From assembly GCF_004664715.2 (NCBI RefSeq), contig NC_051069.1, positions 10,612,501-10,676,500 on the forward strand: a stretch of 64,000 nucleotides of DNA, read 5' to 3'. Shown piece after piece: positions 19,038 to 28,737 of this stretch. The notes beneath the pieces are model-generated. The model saw only the letters and a list, made by a program, of their open reading frames with translations. It ran no database searches and was not told the origin of the DNA. Numbering within the stretch: position 1 is the stretch's first letter; each line of letters begins with the position of its first letter. A program made the translations under genes and the position numbers. The DNA is from Peromyscus leucopus. Its lineage: Eukaryota > Chordata > Mammalia > Rodentia > Cricetidae.

Positions 19038-19134
19038 GATAGTAACCCCGGTTAGAAGACTATCTTCCTTTGGCTGTGTCCAAGTTCACTGCTCTTTTCT
19101 TCCACAGCACCCTTTTCAAAAACTGGTTTTCTGA

Positions 19135-19308
19135 ATTTTATTTATTAGTTCTGTCTGTGTGTACATGAGTCAGGGTGTACATATGGAGGGCAGAGGACAA
19201 CTTGCAGGGGTTGGTTCTCTCCTTTACCATGTGGGTCCCAGGATTTGAACTCAGATCACCAGGCTTGGTGGCAAGCACCTGTACCTGCTGAGCCATCTCT
19301 CTGACCCC
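19135..19308 (-). repeat. B3 SINE
   Basis: 'tatggagggcagaggacaac', 'ttggttctctcctttaccat', 'ggcttggtggcaagcacctg', head 'gagccatctctctgaccc'. Confidence 0.9.
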
Positions 19309-20148
19309 TGCTTTGATATTCTTAAGAGCATTTGGAAGAGTTGGTGTGGGTGTCTAGACTAGTGGAGTTCATTGGAAACAGACTCTCTGTGGCTTTTTTT
19401 TTATTAATCACAACATTGTCATGAGTGGATTCAAATTACTTTGATAAACATAGCTTATAAGTTCAAGTAAACAGACACAGTTTCCTACAAGAAACAGTCA
19501 AACAGATGTCATTTTCAATAACAAACATCCAAAGGCTTAAGGCTCTAGCCAGCAGTCTTGGGGAGATAAACCTTAGGATATCGCAGGGAATCTCTGCCCT
19601 TTCTGGTAAATAACAACCATGGCAAATATTTGCAGGGCGCTGGCTCTGCTCTGTGTGCTTCCACGTATATGAATCCATTAGAAACCCCATTTTGTAACGG
19701 CAAGACAGAGAGCAAAGGCTTGATGTAATTTAAAATGCCTAGCTGCAGGCATGTGAATACTTGTGGCTTGCTTCTCCCTGATCTGAATAAATAAAGGGTA
19801 AGAACAGACACAGAGCCTCACCTCAGGCTCCCCAGGCCACTTGAGCCAACAGCTTTATTACGTTGAAATTTCTTCAGAGGTTTTTCGTTAATCGCAGCTG
19901 AAACGCGTGGCCTCTGATCTTAACTTTAATTATACACCGAAGTTTGTACGAAAGAACTGGTGGTCTTTTAACTTTCAGTTTCTCCAGTTGGAGCTTCATC
20001 ATTCACCCTGAGTCTGAATCTGTAAGCCGTCCTTCAAGGCTATTGGTAGGGCGTGTCCTTCCTGCTCTTCCCAAGTTTCCTCCCTTGGAAAATATGGCTG
20101 TTTCTATGGTCTGCCTGGAGGATGCTCTCGAGGATTAAGTGCGATATT
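19309..20148. other. unique sequence, candidate conserved non-coding stretch
   Basis: 840 bases without recognised repeats. The part at 19850-20000 is AT-rich with short motif-like words ('cgttaatcgcagctgaaacg', 'ctttaattatacaccgaagt'). AATAAATAAA at 19787-19796 is an isolated polyadenylation-like word with no gene attached. Confidence 0.5.
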
Positions 20149-20214
20149 GGGGCCAGGGATGTGCCTCAGATGGCAGAGTGCTTGCTTAGAGTGCACTTTG
20201 GTCCCAGCACTGCC
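20149..20214 (+). repeat. ID-like SINE
   Basis: 'ggccagggatgtgcctcaga', 'ggcagagtgcttgcttagag' and 'tttggtcccagcactgcc' follow the ID layout; diverged. Confidence 0.65.
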
Positions 20215-20394
20215 AGGAGGAACTCTATCACGGGGCTTTGGCGTACACCAAGCAGGGGAAGTTTTACTGGAACAAGGTAAAGCCAGCTGGAGAGTCCAAG
20301 TTTGCAACAAGAAATACGGGCCAAGCGGCCAGGGTTGATACTGATTTTATAGCCCAAGTCCTGACAGATCCGTAATGTTCACCTGTGATGTTCT

Positions 20395-20399
<5 letters not shown>

Positions 20400-20441
<42 letters not shown>
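20400..20441. repeat. (TG)n microsatellite
   Basis: Uninterrupted run of about 20 TG units. Confidence 0.97.
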
Positions 20442-20442
<1 letters not shown>

Positions 20443-20774
20443 GGCCCCTTTCCCCCTCCACACCCCTGCCTCCCTTCACGTTATCACTGACCCTTTGAGA
20501 GATGAAGGCAGTACCTTTCTGTGTCTATGCCATTAGGTTGGCACACTTAAGCAGCCAGCTGGGACAGATTTCAGCTCATCGGCTCCTGGCCACCTCCCCT
20601 CTTCGGTCTTCTCCATGGGGATCTGGTCTAATCTCGCCCCCTGGTCACATGTGCCATGCCAGTGAAGGCAGGCAGAGAGGAGGGCTCACTCCCAGGAGGC
20701 CCATCTGCTGGGCTGGGGGTGAGCGGCTTCACACGGGGTGTAGGGCCTTCCTTGGGGTCATGTTCAATTTCCAG
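20442..20774. other. unique sequence
   Basis: GC-balanced, no repeat recognised, no exon pattern. Confidence 0.45.
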
Positions 20775-20962
20775 TCATTAGATACTGCATCAGTGAGTAA
20801 AAGCACTTGCCACCCAAGTGTGAGGACTTAAATCTGGACCCCCGGAGCCCAAACAGAACCACACATGATAGCACCATCTATAATCCCAGTGATCCTGGGG
20901 CAAGATGAGAGACAGTCAGGAGAATCCCCGGCAGCTGTGGGCACACTCCCTGCTTCTGGACG
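20775..20962 (+). repeat. composite SINE, diverged
   Basis: 'agtgagtaaaagcacttgcc', 'gtgtgaggacttaaatctgg' and 'tctataatcccagtgatcct' show a B2-like head joined to a B1-like middle. Confidence 0.6.
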
Positions 20963-20999
20963 GAATACACAGTTGGACTAGCTGCTTCAGGTTCTCTCT

Positions 21000-21118
21000 G
21001 CGGTGGGTTTTCCCTCCTGCTGGGATGGACTGGATCTCAAACTGTGAGCCATGATGAGCCCTTCCTTATTCAAGTCGCTTTCATCAGGGTATTTTTATCA
21101 CGACAACAGGAAAAGCAA
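21000..21118 (+). mobile_element. TTGACA-family repeat, 3' end, sense
   Basis: 'actgtgagccatgatgagcc', 'cttccttattcaagtcgctt', 'gggtatttttatcacgacaa' and 'caggaaaagcaacc'. It points into the antisense copy that begins at about 21125. Confidence 0.65.
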
Positions 21119-21124
21119 CCATGT

Positions 21125-21404
21125 CGGTTATGTGTCTATTGCTGTGATAAAACACCGTGACCGAAAGCAATGTGGGAAGGAAAGGGTTTATTTCATCTTA
21201 CAGTTCTACATCCCAGTGTGACATCAAAGGAAATCAGGGTGTAACCCACAATGGGATAGGTCCTTCCACATCAACCATTAATCAAGAAAATGCCCCAAAG
21301 ATTTACATATAGGCTAATATTAGGGAGGCATTTTTGAATTGCAAGTCCCTCTTCCCAGATGACTGTAGTCTGTGTCAAGTTGACGTAAAACTAGCCAGGA
21401 GAGG
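21125..21404 (-). mobile_element. TTGACA-family repeat, antisense copy with a gap
   Basis: 'attgctgtgataaaacaccg', 'gaaagggtttatttcatctt', 'ccattaatcaagaaaatgcc', 'gtgtcaagttgacgtaaaac'. About 120 bases of the middle are missing. Confidence 0.85.
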
Positions 21405-22312
21405 AACCACAACACTGGTCATGAGGAATTTTATGTTAGGTGAACGAACTTGCTGGGAAGATTTGAGCATGCTCTGCCCTGTCCTGACTAGTCCAAAGTG
21501 CCCTTGTCCTGCTTTCTCTACTAGACAAACAGACTCCAGCTGCCCACAAGAGGGGGCTGCAGAACCAGGGATCTCAGGCGGCTGAGCTTGGAGAGAGGGA
21601 AGTGAGCCAGTTCCTAGGGATTCAGAGGAAATGAGAGCTGGTGGAGAGGATTGCATGCACCCTGTTGCAGATTCCCTGCCTCAAGCAGCATCTTCAGGCT
21701 GCGTCTCCGCAGCACTGTGTAGCAAGGAGGAAGGTTCATTTTCAAGACCAGAGTTTCTCAAACTGCCAGCCTTCCCTGCTCCTCCTTCTTCTACCCAGTT
21801 TAGACGTGAGCTTCCCTCTTTTCCTTCCAAAAGAACAACCACCTGCAAACTGGAACGGACTCAGAAAAGCACCGCTCAAGAGAGTTCATAGGTCAGGCTC
21901 TACCCTCAATGGACTTAGACTCGCAGGCAACAAGATACAAGATCAGCTGTGCCAGTGTCCAGCGTGCTGGGGGTGTCCATTTGGATACCTCCCAGGTGTC
22001 CTGACCAGCGCCACTCTGCTGTCAACAGGAGACACATACCTCCTTGCGGCTGGTTGTCTGTGTTTGCTTTCCTCTGTTTTATTTTTTTTCCATCCAGATG
22101 TTGCCAAGGCTGTAGACACATCTGGACCCAAGACAGATGAGGTTCCCATGCACTAAAACAGGGGGAACCCAGCCAACTGCTGCTGTGGGATGATTTGTAT
22201 GTCCTGTGGGAGCCCTTCTTGGGTTCCTTGTGGCGTTACCCAGCAGGTCCGTATAGAGGATGACTAGGACCATGGGCCTGAGTGCAGGTGTTTGAGATGG
22301 TCTGCACTTGGC
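21405..22312. other. unique sequence
   Basis: No repeat is recognised. A frame open for 171 codons at 21641-22156 is Cys- and Leu-rich, resembles no known family and lacks splice or initiation context; I read it as chance. Confidence 0.5.
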
Positions 22313-22728
22313 TGTGCTGGGGGATGGTCTGTATGTCAAGTTGTTCTGATTGGTCAATAAATAAAACCTGATCGGCCGTGGCTAGGCAGGAAAGATAGGC
22401 GGGACTAACAGAGAGGAGAAATAAAAGGACAGAAAGGCAGAAGGAGACGCTGCAGCCGCCGCCATGACCAGAGACGCTGCAACCGCCGCCATGACCAGCA
22501 GCATGTGAAGATGCCGGTATGCCACCAGCCACGTGGCAAGGTATAGATTTATGGAAATGGGACTAATTTAAGCTATAAGCACAGTTAGCAAGAAGCCTGC
22601 CACGGCCATACAGTTTGTAAGCTATATAAGTCTCTGTGTTTACTTGGTTGGGTCTGAGCGGCTGTGGGACTGGCGGGTGACAAGGATTTGTCCTGACTGT
22701 GGGCAAGGCCGGAAAAACTCAAGCTACA
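22313..22728 (+). mobile_element. solitary ERV LTR, related to 14891-15264
   Basis: 'ctgattggtcaataaataaa', 'ggctaggcaggaaagatagg', 'ggactaatttaagctataag' and a late 'gtgacaaggatttgtcctga' give the same layout as other class II-like LTRs here, with an early AATAAA. Ends are approximate; no clear target duplication was found. Confidence 0.7.
22444..22497 (+). repeat. 27-bp direct duplication inside the LTR
   Basis: Two adjacent 27-bp units, each starting GAGACGCTGCA and ending GCCGCCATGACCA, differing at one base. Confidence 0.95.
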
Positions 22729-23249
22729 AACTGCAGACAGCAGGTGGGTTCTTGGTAGATTATCTGTGTGTACCCGTCCTTCCTCCCACCCCCATCAAGC
22801 TGTGAGCTACCCAGGGTCTGTCCTGTGGCCCTGAGACCTAGCACAAGTGAGGCGGAACAGGCTCAAACTGGGTATCCGCGTCCATTGGAGCAAGAGAGTA
22901 CTGAAATGTAAGTGCTCTGGAAAAGAATGCCGTGCATCAAATTGTCAGTTGGAATTTGGAGAACAGAAGTGCAAACACAGGGGGCCGAGGGACTGCCAGA
23001 GCCATTCTGCTCTGACAGACAGCGGGCATTAGCAAAAACAAATGATTAGGTAGCGGCGGCCCCAGAAACTGCCCAAGTACAGTTTGTTAATGCACTGGGA
23101 GCCCGGGGACACTGGTGTGTGTGTGGGGGGTGACACAAGCTTTACTGAGAAGTGTCACTGGCCTGGTAGACAAGGCGGAGAACGGGGAGGGGTGGAGACA
23201 GCAGCAGAGATTGACCTGCACTAACGAATCAGCAGCGGGAAGCCTCTGC
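22729..23249. other. unique sequence, candidate conserved non-coding stretch
   Basis: 22990-23110 has 'gcattagcaaaaacaaatga' and 'caagtacagtttgttaatgc' beside GC-rich words, a texture often seen in regulatory elements. No gene signal. Confidence 0.4.
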
Positions 23250-23360
23250 TCTCTGGCAGTCTGGTCACTGGATTGACATCTCTGCCAGTCTGCTGCAGGA
23301 CCTTGGATATGCGGCTTGATCTCTCTGAGGCCTCACCTTATGATCCACCAAGTAAACCAA
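23250..23360 (+). repeat. probable MIR SINE
   Basis: 'gcaggaccttggatatgcgg', 'cttgatctctctgaggcctc' and 'accttatgatccaccaagta' follow the MIR core and 3' order. Confidence 0.5.
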
Positions 23361-23536
23361 TTAATGCGCGTGTTGAAATGTGGGCGCCGTTTCTAAAAGG
23401 ATGGCAGAAATAGGGTGATTATATCTGCTTGCTTTTCGGGGAGGGTGTGTGGAAACAAGGGAGGTAGGGAAAGGTTCTGACTCGTATTTGTTTGACTTTC
23501 TATCCTTTGGGGGGACATTTGTTTGAGGGTGTTTTT
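23361..23536. other. unique sequence
   Basis: Short unannotated stretch, G-rich at 23437-23470. Confidence 0.4.
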
Positions 23537-23670
23537 GGTGGGATGTAGCGGCGCATGCCTGTCATCCAGCACTTGGATGTGGAGGCAGAGGGATCAGGAA
23601 TTTAAGGCCAGCCTCAGCTACATAGTGAGTTCAAGGCCAGGCTGGGCTACATGAGAACCTGCCTCAAGAA
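23537..23670 (+). repeat. B1-like SINE, diverged
   Basis: 'gatgtagcggcgcatgcctg', 'aaggccagcctcagctacat' and 'caggctgggctacatgagaa'. The 'tcagctacat' wording is typical of the B1-like half of B4. Confidence 0.75.
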
Positions 23671-23780
23671 GAAGTTTGAGATTTTTGTGATAAAGTCATA
23701 TTTTTTTTAAAAAGAAACTCAAATAGAACATTATGTTTAAAAAAGACTATCTGACACACCTATTCATGGAAAGATAAGTG

Positions 23781-23965
23781 ATGGGCTGGCAAGATGGCTC
23801 AGCAGATAAAGGCACTTGCCACCAACCCTGACAACCTGAGTGCCAACCCCAGGACCCAGATGGCAGAAAGAGAGAACTGACTCCTTCAAGCTGTTCTCTG
23901 ACCTCCACATGCCCTTTCCTTCTCTCCCCTTTCTCTTCCCCTTCCCCTCCCCCCTCTTTTCCACT
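23781..23965 (+). repeat. B3 SINE with pyrimidine-rich tail
   Basis: 'gggctggcaagatggctcag', 'aggcacttgccaccaaccct', 'gttctctgacctccacatgc'. Where the tail should be there is a CCTTTCC-rich tract (23913-23965). Confidence 0.9.
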
Positions 23966-24183
23966 CCTTCATGATTCTCTCACCCTCAGGGGCCCCAGGC
24001 CAGGCCTTACCCAGGGCATCCCTCTCCAACACCCTGATCACCAGGCCTCAGTGCAGTGGAGCATCTGGCAGTCTGGCTCAAGGTCACATAGTGAGGCTCC
24101 ATCTTCGGGAATTGTTCTAACCAGCTGCTGGGGGTACCCCATCTCCCCCCACACTCTGCTTTCACTAGAGCCCCCTAAATCCT

Positions 24184-24405
24184 GGGGCGACGCTGCAGAG
24201 ATGCTCAGCAGTTATGTGCATTCAATGTTTTTTCCAGAGAACTAGAGTTTGGATCTCAGCACCCACCTCAGGAGTTCACAAAGCCTGTAACTCCAGCTCC
24301 AGGGGATCCTGTGACCTCTCCTGGTCTCTGTGGGCACCACCACACACACTCTTGTTACACACATGTAAGACAACATGCATACACACAAATGAAAATAAAT
24401 CTTAG
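24184..24405 (+). repeat. B3A SINE
   Basis: Worn head, then 'gtaactccagctccagggga', 'cctggtctctgtgggcacca' and the tail 'gaaaataaatctta'. Confidence 0.8.
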
Positions 24406-24534
24406 AGAGACTTTAACCAGGTGTGTCGTGTGTTACTCATGATGTCTTAAATCCATGTACTTATTTGTGGCTTATGTAATTAAACAACTGTAGAGATTGT
24501 CTGTAATGTCACCTGAGATCTCCAGTACTAGGAC

Positions 24535-24803
24535 TGGGAAGATGTCTCAGTGGCTACTGCTGTGCAAGCATGCGTGCCTGAGTAAAAAGCTGTGGATGAT
24601 GGGGTGCGCCCACCCCCCTGTATTGGGGGGCAGAGGTAATGAAGACAGAAGGAGTTTATTGACCAACCAGTTTCATCAAGGGACCCTGTCACCAAAAATA
24701 AGGTGGAGAGCCATAGAGGAACATCTGACATTGACAGCTGTCCTCCACACACGTGTACATGGGCACTCGGCTACACATGTGAGTACACTACACAGAGATG
24801 GGA
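24535..24803 (+). repeat. composite SINE
   Basis: 'gggaagatgtctcagtggct', 'aagggaccctgtcaccaaaa', 'ataaggtggagagccataga', 'gctgtcctccacacacgtgt'. Nearly full length. Confidence 0.75.
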
Positions 24804-25555
24804 GATCCCCAGGTGCTCCAGCGAACATACTTCAGATAATGGCCAAGGGATGGGCCACCCAGTGTATAAGGGGAACACCAATGCCTAGACATGGGGGCAT
24901 TATTTATTATGGAAGGCTGCCAGGCCTACATGATCTACGTATTAAAATGAGAGGTCCATGGAAGCCTGAGGCTGGCCTGAAAAGCCTGCAGTGGTCATAG
25001 GTTGGTTATAGAGATGACGATGTGGACACAGAGGAAGCCCAGCACAAAACCACGGTCTGCACTAAACAAATATATCACCAGTCTCCAGACAGGTTGATGT
25101 AACTTTTTATGACCCACCCTTATAGCTGGTGGGCAGGAGGTGGTGGGAAAGAGACTTGACTCTCCGGGAAGCTTTTAGACTCCCAACGGTCACCACCCAA
25201 CAGAGGCCTTAACCAGGCTGCTCTGCTTGGTGAAAGAAAAAGTCCTTAAATCACCCGAATTTGCCGAGTTTAAATACACAGACAAGTCCGTCTAAACTTG
25301 AAGGCCATTCAAGGAAGCAAATGGCTTATTTCCACCTCCAGTGACAGGCAGCACACCATTACTTCTGGGAGATGTGAATAAATGTCTAGTCAGCCCAGAT
25401 GGGGCACGGATGACAGACCAAAGACACCGTCCCACCCAAGTCTGACTTAGTGAGCCAGTTGACTCCCGGGACCGTGGGCGACTCGAAAGCAGTTGCATTA
25501 TAGAAAAGCCCCCCAGCATAGGTGAGGACTTCAGGACTTGCAGGAGGCTCAGCAT
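24804..25555. other. unique sequence
   Basis: No repeat or exon pattern. Mixed composition. Confidence 0.45.
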
Positions 25556-26041
25556 GGCATGATGGCTAATTCTGATTGAGAAGTTGATCGGCTCTGGCAT
25601 TAACGAGGGCACGCCCCTTCGTGGGTCTGTGTGGGTGTGGGTGTGGGTGTGTGTGGGTGTTTCTAGGATGGGTGAAGAGTGCAGGTAGAAGTTCAAGGCA
25701 AACAGATCACTGTGCCCATCTTCACATCTTCACTCTTCGTTGGCGAGTCTGTCTGTCCCACCGTCACCACCACCATCCTTGGCTGTCGTCAAACTCCGTC
25801 TCTTCAGCCAATATGGGCTGCAGCCCCGAGGCTTTCCAGGAATGCTCCAGGCCTTCAGCACCAGACTGGAACTGCTAAGGCACCATGGATAGAGGAGCTG
25901 CTGGATTCTCAACCTCTTCAGTGTGTGGACAGAGTAGGCCTGAGCTACTCTGCCCATATCATGGAAGCCAATTAATAAATACTCTTTATAATGCACATTC
26001 CATCCAGAAGCCTCTCCTTCTTAAAGAACCCTGACTGACAC
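25556..26041 (+). mobile_element. MaLR-like LTR repeat
   Basis: It starts 'ggcatgatggctaattctga', includes a (GTGGGT)n patch at 25622-25662, has TAATAAATAC at 25973-25982 and ends 'gaaccctgactgaca'. The start and end wording fits the MaLR/TTGACA type. Confidence 0.65.
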
Positions 26042-26262
26042 ATGTGGGATTGTGGGAGCTCCTTGAAGGCAGGTGTCCTTGTCCCTGTCCCCCATGTAAG
26101 GAGCTGGTATGACTGGCTGGAACCCCCATCTCCTACTTTCTCTGATGCTCCATTCCAGAGCAACAAATGCCACCAACCTTGCATTAGACAGGAGGGTATG
26201 ACATGGCAGGGTAGGTAGCTGCCCTTTAAGATGCACTTTCAGGGGTCCCAGAAAGAAGGGGG

Positions 26263-26530
26263 CCTCCATCTCCCATACCTCCAACACCTCTACCTCCCAT
26301 AATTTCCACACCTTCCCTTCCCACACCTCCATCTCCCATACCTCCACCTCCCACACCCCCCACAACTCCACCTCCTATAATTCCCACACCTCCCCCTCCC
26401 ACACCTCTTACACCTCCCCCTCCCACACCTCTTACACCTCCACCCCCCACAACTCCCCCTCCCACACCCCCCACACCTCCCCCTCCCACACCTCTTACAC
26501 CTCCACCTCCTACACCTCCACCTCCCACAG
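26263..26530. repeat. C-rich minisatellite, 'cctcccacac' type
   Basis: About 270 bases of imperfect 9-12-bp units (cctcccaca, cctcttaca, cctccccct) with a 24-bp higher-order unit near 26394-26440. Minus-strand open frames here are Gly/Val-rich artefacts. Confidence 0.95.
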
Positions 26531-27509
26531 CCACTTTGGTTGCAGAACAAGAGATCTGGGTCCATTTGCAAATCTGACCTGCCTACAGAGGTCTACTCCA
26601 CCTTCATGTCCCAGGACTTGAAATGCTGGTGACAGGTACTCTGATTCCCTCTCTGAAAAATGAGAAGGTGGCACTCACGGTCCCTGTTCCTCTGTTACAA
26701 CCTCCTCCTCTTCCTTGTGTTTCTCCCTCCTCAAAAGAGATGGATGACTCACAAAGAGCAAGTGAGTCAGAAATAGGGAAGCGGAAAAAGAGAAGGATTT
26801 TGCCAAGTTATTATTCAGAGGTGTTCTCTGGGACCGAGAACAAGAGCGACCCCATCAATCACACAGCAGAGCTCTTGGGCAGGCGCTCTATGGTGTCAGC
26901 AGACAGCCATCACATGAGCAAGTAGGCCAGGAGCCTGGGCCTACCTGTTAGGCACCACAGAGGGATGAGACCCACATGGACACAGAAAAAGGGACAGTTA
27001 GCCCAGAGGTCAGAGAAGACACTCATGGACCTGCTTTCTTGCATAAGTTCGAGTCCCTGCAAGTCCTACTCAGGGCCAGGCTCAAAAGAGGAGAGGAGGC
27101 CTGTAGGAAGATAGTCTGGGCCCTTCACCCCTTTGCTGCACCAATGATGGGAGGCAAAAATGACCTCATCTGACCAGATGGAGTCCTAAACCGCACCACC
27201 CTGCATCCCAGTCCCCGCACCATGAATGCATCCTAAATGGATGAATACAAGGTTGGTAGAGCATGTGAGGGTTTTCCCCTTATGTTTACATTACAGACCT
27301 TACTTTATCATAATTCTGATGTACAGGTTATCCTTGCATATTAATTGCGATTTTATTCTCTCTGGGGACATAAACAAGTTTCTCTTGATGTACACACAAA
27401 CCCTTCACAGGGGCTTTTGCAATGTAAGTACAGAGGAAGGAGAGATGGGCAGAGGGGCAGAGCCCACCGTGTGACCCAGAGCCACTGTCCCTCTCCTCCG
27501 CTTTTGATG
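26531..27509. other. unique sequence
   Basis: Nearly 1 kb without repeats. 'gtgagtcagaaatagg' near 26761 contains an AP-1-like word. No exon pattern is convincing. Confidence 0.5.
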
Positions 27510-27640
27510 GCGCTTGCGTCCTTCTTGCATAGACGAGCCTGTCTTCCGGCTCAACAGTGGACAGAAAAATCAAGATCCTTGCTCTCAGGTTCCTCATCTG
27601 TAAAATCGAGGAGGCAACAGCGACTCAGTTCAGGAAGGAA
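27510..27640 (+). repeat. MIR SINE
   Basis: 'ttgctctcaggttcctcatc' and 'tgtaaaatcgaggagg' match the well-known MIR 3' wording. Confidence 0.7.
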
Positions 27641-27702
27641 ATAAACGACAAATGGCATCGGTGTACAGATGTCCTGAAAGCAGTGCTTGCCAGGAACTGC
27701 AT

Positions 27703-28053
27703 TTCAGTCAGGGTCTCCACCACGGTGGTAACACACCACCATCAGAAGCAACTAGGGGAGAGAGGGTTTGTTTCAGCCTACAGCTTGTAGTCTGCCATTC
27801 AGGGAAGTCAGGGCCGGCCATGGAGGTGCTGCTTATGGCTTTTTCCTCATGGCTTCTTCACTCTCCTTTCTTATAGAGCCCAGGACCACCAGCCCAGAGG
27901 TGGCACCACCCACCATGGGCTGGGCCCTCCCGCATCCATCATCAATTAAAAAATGCCACAGGCCACTCTGATGGGAGTGTTGTCTCAGTTGAGAGTCCCT
28001 CTTCTCAAATGACTCTAGCTTGTGTCAAGTTGACATGAAACTAGCTAGCACAG
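27703..28053 (-). mobile_element. TTGACA-family LTR-type repeat
   Basis: 'gaagcaactaggggagagag', 'ggtttgtttcagcctacagc', 'gtggcaccacccaccatggg', 'gtgtcaagttgacatgaaac'. Near full length. Confidence 0.85.
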
Positions 28054-28084
28054 ATGAGTTTCAGTACACACCGATTGTCCTCTC

Positions 28085-28210
28085 TCTTCATCACCATCAT
28101 CACCATCACTACCATCACCATCATCATCATCACCATCATCATCATCACCACCATCACCATCATCATTACGATCTTCTTTTATTATCATTGTTGTTGTTGT
28201 TGTTTTCATT
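28085..28210. repeat. (CAT/CAC)n then (TTG)n microsatellite
   Basis: About 28 CAT and CAC triplets (28085-28170), AT-rich linker, then five TTG units to 28204. In one frame this reads as poly-His, which is an artefact. Confidence 0.95.
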
Positions 28211-28217
28211 GTTTCAG

Positions 28218-28300
28218 AGCCTACGGAGTTAGCAGACAAAAGTCAACACAAATATGCAGTGCTGTTCCAGAAAGTAAACACTCTGATAAAAGAAAAAGCG
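28218..28300 (+). CDS. candidate internal coding exon of an unidentified gene
   Basis: I do not recognise the gene. What is seen: a 40-base T-rich tract ending TTTCAG at 28217, then 83 bases with no stop in two frames, then a perfect donor GTAAGT at 28301. In the preferred frame two bases finish a split codon and 27 codons follow, ending exactly at a codon boundary. The peptide begins PTELADKSQHKYAVLF and ends KVNTLIKEKA. It is charged, with hydrophobic residues spaced as in an amphipathic helix, so a coiled-coil segment is plausible. The sequence is unique, between a microsatellite and a B1 fragment. No partner exon could be picked out elsewhere in the window, which fits very long introns or a false positive. 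The T-rich tract is partly made by the TTG microsatellite, so the acceptor could be accidental. An alternative acceptor lies two bases later. Confidence 0.4.
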
Positions 28301-28389
28301 GTAAGTGTGATCCCAGGGAGGCCCTGGGGAGCTGGGGTCAACCCGCCCAGAGCAAGTGTTCTTGGGAAGCTGGGAAAATATCAGCCACG

Positions 28390-28470
28390 GTGAGGCAGAA
28401 GCAGAAGGATTGTGAGTTTCAGGCCAGCCTGGGCTACATAGCAACACCTTGCCTGAAAAACCAAGGAAGG
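28390..28470 (+). repeat. B1 fragment
   Basis: 'tgtgagtttcaggccagcct' and 'gggctacatagcaacacctt'; 3' half only. Confidence 0.7.
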
Positions 28471-28522
28471 ATGGAGAATATTTGCAATAGTTTATTTGTA
28501 CGTTCATGTATTTATTTATTTT

Positions 28523-28737
28523 GGTTTTTGTGAGATAGGGTCTCATATAGTCCAGGCTGGCCTGAACTCAATATGGAGCCGAGGATGAATTTAAATTCTT
28601 GATCCTCCCTCCACCTCCTGAGTGAAGTGATTACAGGCAAGCCCCACTACATCTAATTTTATATGGCACTAGGGATCAAACCCAGGACCTCATGCATGCT
28701 AGGCAAGCACTTTGCTAACTGAGCTGTATCCCCACCT
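28523..28737 (-). repeat. B4 SINE
   Basis: 'gagatagggtctcatatagt', 'gtgattacaggcaagcccca', then ID-like 'catgcatgctaggcaagcac' and 'gagctgtatccccacct'. Confidence 0.9.

Noticed and set aside
19787..19796. AATAAATAAA as a gene 3' end
   Set aside because: Isolated polyadenylation-like word with no upstream coding or exon signal.
21641..22156. 171-codon plus-strand open frame in unique sequence
   Set aside because: Composition is low in charged core motifs and unlike any family I know; a single frame of this length is possible by chance in GC-balanced DNA.
26226..26534. Gly/Val-rich minus-strand protein
   Set aside because: Translation of the C-rich minisatellite.
28020..28232. poly-His protein
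   Set aside because: Pure translation of the CAT/CAC microsatellite.
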